A stretch of 64,000 nucleotides of DNA from Ceratopteris richardii (Eukaryota > Streptophyta > Polypodiopsida > Polypodiales > Pteridaceae), in NCBI GenBank assembly GCA_020310875.1, contig CM035423.1:125433164-125497163 (forward strand), in the 5' to 3' direction. Both the position numbers and the translations under genes were made by a program. This document shows, piece by piece, positions 59,793-64,000 of the stretch. Position 1 is the first letter of the stretch, and each line of letters starts with the position of its first letter. A model generated the notes under the pieces. That model searched no databases and was not told the DNA's origin. It saw nothing but the letters and a program-made list of their open reading frames with translations.

Positions 59793-60661
59793 TGTTGCAG
59801 ACTAAAGAAGCACAAAAGAGGAGTCCCAAAAAAATTTCAAATTACGAGCATAATTTTTCTTCTTGAAACTCCCTTGAAGCTATGTAAATGCACTAGAGGA
59901 GTCCTCTAGATGCATAAGCCCAAATCATTGTAACATAACTCTTGTAAAATAGAAGGAAATTAGAGTTAGTCAATAAAGTGCCGATCTCTTGTGTGAAAGG
60001 ACCATTTTTAGGGCACATGTATATAAGTCACTTTGTGACTCTTGTAAAGAGACTTTTTGCCATTGTGAAAGTTGAAAAAGAATTTCGAATTTGCTTCTTT
60101 CCTGCAGATTTCATCCTTCTTCATGATCTTTGGTGTGTGTGTAATGCTTGAAATGTGTGTGTAGGACTGTTATCTATCCCTCTCTATCGCTTTTGAACTA
60201 CTATAGTGTGTGTGTGAGCCATTACAAGTTGTGGAGCGAGTATTGGTGTTTCTCACCATTCACTATTTTTCTCATAGCTTGAAGTTTGTTTGTCAAATTC
60301 GACTAAGACTAGAACCAATAGATGCGTCTCATCAAGAGCTTCAAAATGAACCTAGTATTGACCATATTCGGAGTTCTAAGCTGAGAGAAAAGTCCAAATT
60401 TGTGCTTACTATTGTAAATGGTATCGCGGCATGCATTTGAAGAGAATTAGTGAGTTGGAGAGGTAGTTGAGTCTCTTCACGTGCATTGCACCTTAAACAC
60501 TTCACTTGCCATCATGTGTGCACACGTCTTCATACACTTGGTACTTTTGGTTCCTCAGATTATAATTAAACCTGTATTACTCCACCACTATATGCACTTG
60601 TGGGGCGATTGAGGTCTAGTGTCATTGACACAAGTCCCTAAGACTTCGCAACTTAGGTACA
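59793..60661 (+). repeat. Putative plus-strand LTR of an unidentified element
   Basis: It starts TGTTGCAGAC after a polypurine tract, carries an AATAAA (about 59971) and a TATATAAG (about 60020). The right end near 60661 (GGTACA) is a guess. The open frame 60210-60440 has no recognisable domain. Confidence 0.4.
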
Positions 60662-60717
60662 GAGGTTTGCAATCTCTTAGGCCAAAACTTTGCAATAATC
60701 TTTCAATATATTAATAG

Positions 60718-62100
60718 CCACCAATTTTTTTAACTTTTGTGCTTCATTAAAAGGAACAGGCTCGATTTCATCATAAAGACTAGAGGCAGCCTTTACATAG
60801 CCATATGATGGAACACAAGCACTATGAGAGCCTTAACAAGTACTATATGACAAAGTTGTGTCTAATTCATTATCTCTCAATGTTCACACCAGTCGTTTAG
60901 GCATACTTTTAGCCTCTTATATCTAAGCCCTCTCATCAAGTGCATCATGTAAATCTACATAAAAAATGGAATGATCTCCATCATTATTTGGAACCTATAA
61001 AGGCTGAAAGATTTCCTCATTTGGACCAACATTTGACTCTTTATAACTTGTAAAAGAGGTAGCAAAGTGTCATACACATCTTTGGAGCTAACTAAAGTGG
61101 TACATGAAAGTAATGTTTGAATTTCATCTTCCACAAAAACAACATCACGGCTGACTAAAAATGTGTTTAGTCTATGGATGGTATAGATGATAGCCTTTTC
61201 TTTTAGAATTCTACCCAGTAAATATAGATTTAACTATTTTATCATCCAATTTCATGTGTTGTTGTCTAGGCACTAATGCATTTTCTAGAAAATCAACAAT
61301 AGGTAGATGAGCAAAACATGGCTTGCAACCATGCCAAGCCTCATATGGAGTGACTGATTGCAATGCTTTGATGGGACACTTGTTGAGTACATATGTTGCA
61401 CACGTAGGAATTTCAAGTGAGAAGCTATATGGTAATGCCCAACTTTTGATCATAGACCTCGCCATCTCCATGATAGACTTGTTCTTTCTTTCAGCAACTC
61501 CATTTTGTTGAGGTATATATGGCATTGTAAATTGATGTTTTATCCCACGCTCAGCAAAAAATTCATTAAAATAATAAGACATGTACTTCTCCCTTGATCA
61601 GAATGGATCTACATGTTGACAGATTTTCAGCCATAATAAAAAATTATTTGAAGCACATAAACTCTTGCAGCTTTTCTTTAAATGGATATAGCCATGCAGA
61701 TCTAGAGAAATCATCAATATAAGTCATGAAGTAAAGGTAGTTCCAAAAAGAAGGTGGCTACATATGACCACATACATCACTATGAAAAAGGTGCATTTTA
61801 TTAGCAACTCGGACAGAACCATCTTTTGGGAAAGAGGAACATTCCATTTTTCCCAAAATATAGCCTTCACAAACATGTTTACAAGGTGCCTCAATTTTGG
61901 TTAGAGAGGACACCATTTGAGATTTTTGAAGGTGTAGCAAACTAGAAAAATTCAGATGACCAAAACATGCATGCCCAACTTTGCATCTGAGATAGCCTAA
62001 GAATCTTGAATTTCACATGTTGAATCATCCATAGATTTTGCATAGTCGATGAGCTTATACCACCCATGAGAAAAAAATGTCTGAAGCAATAATAACATCA
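60718..62100 (-). pseudogene. Second copia integrase/RT remnant
   Basis: It is a paralogue of 52860-54235 in minus sense: zinc region (61940-61758), integrase core (61582-61211; HQFTMPYIPQQNGVAERKNKS, TPYEAWHGCKP) and linker to about 60718, where it is cut at the RT start. Stops and indels abound. Confidence 0.75.
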
Positions 62101-62479
62101 CCATTTGAGAGATAATGAAATTTACATCTCTCATCAACAAATTTGATAAACAAGCCAACCTTGGCTAATGCTGAAAGTTATAAAGGCAACTCCATCTGCT
62201 TGCTAATAGTCTTTGGAAAGAATTTCCAAGAATTGGGCTTAGTTCACATGTCAAGCTACTCCAGGTTCTTTATGTACATATGGGACACCATAGGGCTTGT
62301 ACATAAACAATTTAATGGTAGTTAATGTTCATAATTCCAAAAAAGCTTTTGGATGGGAGAAATTAGAGTAGTATTGCATGAAATGGATTATAGAAAAGCA
62401 TCATGGTCTTTATTAATGGAATTGTTCATAGAGATGTATCTTTTATAATAATTAAACATATAATATGCTAACTTGAAAT
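62101..62479. other. Unassigned sequence before solo LTR
   Basis: Possibly the upstream end of the copia remnant (gag/protease side). No domain is readable. Confidence 0.4.
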
Positions 62480-63558
62480 TGTGAAGAGAGATGGTGGATG
62501 CAATCCAAAGATGAGTAGGTGCTGCTACAACCAGCTTCACACCAGCCAACTGAGACTTCAGAGTTGATTAGTAGACCCTTTGATATTCCTAAATCCACCA
62601 AAATATCAGCCAAGTACTTTGGAACATGTATCCCAAAATTTTAAGTCAAGACAGACTAGTTGCGAAATGACTAGCTCCCAAAACTTGCTATTTTTGGACA
62701 TACACCTGCTGGAAAAAATGAACAGTGCTCTCAACCTCGTAGGAATTAGAAAAATTCCTTTTGGGCATAGCAAATAGATTTATCAAGCTTCCCAATCCAA
62801 GTTAAAAAACTTCAAATGATGGACTGAGCACTGAGAACAAGTTTCATCAATTTCTGGAACATTCCCACAATTCTCGGGGCTCTGCAGAGATAGACCAGTA
62901 AGCAGTAAAATGCAGATATCTCCCAAAGTATTAATCCAATGATGTTGAAAATTTATGTGCACAAAGTAGACAGTACAAGCTATCCAACGCAAGTTAAATC
63001 ACTGAAAAAGGTTCAGTAGAACTCGAGATATGAGCTTCTGAAGTTACTGCTCTGAGTGAGTATAGCAGAGAACAAAACAGAGAAGTAGATGATGATAAAT
63101 GTATAGATTCACATATGATTACAACCACATTGGCAATGAATCTTTGCACAATGGGAGTAGAATGATAGAGCTATGGAGTAAGCTCTTCAATCTCTACAAA
63201 ATGACATCAAGTGGTCACATACAAGGCTTGCTAATCGCCTCTTCCTTCTTGCTCCTTTTATAGCTATTCTTGGAGGGAATTTTGAATTCGAATTCGAATG
63301 GCTCCACCTAAAAGTGATCGCCAAAGTTAGGAGAGATTCCCTCAGCTCTAAATTTCGTGGTTTTAGGTAGTTAGAACCACGAATTTGCTTTTACATCATG
63401 GATGAGGTAAGCCATCCTTTTCCTTTTTTCTTTTTCCATTTACAAGAGATAAAATGTACTCTTTTACGAGAGGTGTTCACATGACTACTCATGTGACTTA
63501 CAAATGAGGATAATATCAAGTATATCAAGCATGTAGGCTTGGGCAAAATGCACCAACA
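62480..63558 (-). repeat. Cop3-family solo LTR
   Basis: 1,079 bp, TGTGAAGAG...CACCAACA, flanked by GAAAT on both sides (62475-62479, 63559-63563). No internal region. The minus strand has a TATA box (63254-63263). It was produced by LTR-LTR recombination after insertion. Confidence 0.93.
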
Positions 63559-63563
63559 GAAAT

Positions 63564-63706
63564 CAGAGCAAAAGACTACACTTACCCTGGTAGAAATATA
63601 TACATTTCAAAAGTGTGATTCCCTTGTTCATTTGACATTCATTGATGAAGCTATGGCCCTCAAGTCACTTCCAACAACGTTAAAATCAGGTGTGTGTGTG
63701 TGTGTG
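63564..63706. other. Flank of kinase fragment with TG repeat
   Basis: Noncoding; (TG)n at about 63691-63708 replaces the kinase sequence that should follow exon 2. Confidence 0.5.
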
Positions 63707-63970
63707 TTGCATTAGTTGACCAACACCTCTCCATCAATTGCTTCCAACTAGGATCACACCAACTTGGAGTTGTGGGCCTCAAGTGATTGTGTACAATACC
63801 CCTTGTACTAACAAGACATAGAAATGAAGCTTTGAAATTACCAAATGATGCAAATGATTGCATCACTATGAAATCACATTACCTATGGTTCTACCATAGT
63901 GCATATTTGCATATGGCTCTTCACAAGTGAGTAATTCCCACATAATAATGCCAAATGAGTAAACATCAAC
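63707..63970 (-). pseudogene. Raf-like MAPKKK kinase-domain fragment, two exons
   Basis: Exon 1 (63970-63883, preceded by an AG acceptor) encodes [26 protein letters not shown], kinase subdomain IX of plant Raf-like kinases. It ends at a good donor (ATAG/GTAATG). After an intron of about 80 bp, exon 2 (about 63800-63707) encodes [19 protein letters not shown] then LMERCW, subdomains X-XI. The two exons do not join in frame by one base at either possible AG (63808-63809 or 63802-63803), and the next conserved residues are replaced by an AC repeat. Upstream domains would lie beyond the window. It is a genomic (intron-bearing) copy, likely a pseudogene. Confidence 0.75.
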
Positions 63971-64000
63971 CTAAAAAAAATGAAGTACATGGTAAATATT

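Overview
This window looks like a piece of a large, repeat-choked plant nuclear genome. It is AT-rich, has no complete host gene, and consists of LTR retrotransposons nested inside each other. Plant origin follows from tRNA-Asp and initiator-Met primer sites, Ty1/copia and Ty3/gypsy pol genes of plant type, and a Raf-like plant protein kinase fragment at the right edge. A gymnosperm or other large-genome plant is plausible, but the species cannot be fixed from the sequence. Family names below (Gyp1, Gyp2, Gyp3, Gyp4, Cop1, Cop2, Cop3, Lard1) are my own labels.

Layout. 1-2024: remnant of a minus-strand LTR element. 2025-5154: a truncated copy of a composite cassette. 5155-13438: broken minus-strand Gyp1 elements sharing LTRs, around a noncoding stretch (8598-10232). 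13439-33339: a head-to-tail array of a cassette of up to 6.8 kb, made of Gyp1 pol (minus), Cop1 LTR plus RNase H (minus), Cop2 LTR plus RNase H/RT (minus), then Gyp2 5' LTR, primer site and leader (plus). The Gyp2 leader holds an array of a palindromic, CpG-rich repeat of about 19 bp. 29280-52193: one Gyp2 insertion, shown by the AGGTT target duplication at both ends; it interrupts Cop2 RT, whose other half resumes at 52194. Inside Gyp2, Cop3 (34179-45572, duplication GTCCA) splits the integrase region, and inside the Cop3 LTR sits Lard1 (35048-40649, duplication CTCAG, identical 193-bp LTRs, no coding capacity). 52194-62330: more Copia pol, a plus-strand gypsy gag (Gyp4) and a chromovirus-like end (Gyp3). 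62480-63558: a Cop3 solo LTR. 63707-63970: a broken, intron-containing Raf-like kinase fragment.

The most unusual content is the 3' third of Gyp2 (45578-51580). Downstream of the integrase lie a retropepsin-like domain with a DSG motif, a basic segment, and then one very long reading frame (47287-51570, 1,428 codons, nine premature stops, none TAA). A textbook branch-point/polypyrimidine/AG acceptor lies just upstream of that frame, as expected for a spliced env-like mRNA. The order integrase-protease-giant ORF is not the usual Ty3/gypsy order.

Almost everything here is decayed. No element appears able to move on its own, although Lard1 must have moved very recently using enzymes from elsewhere.
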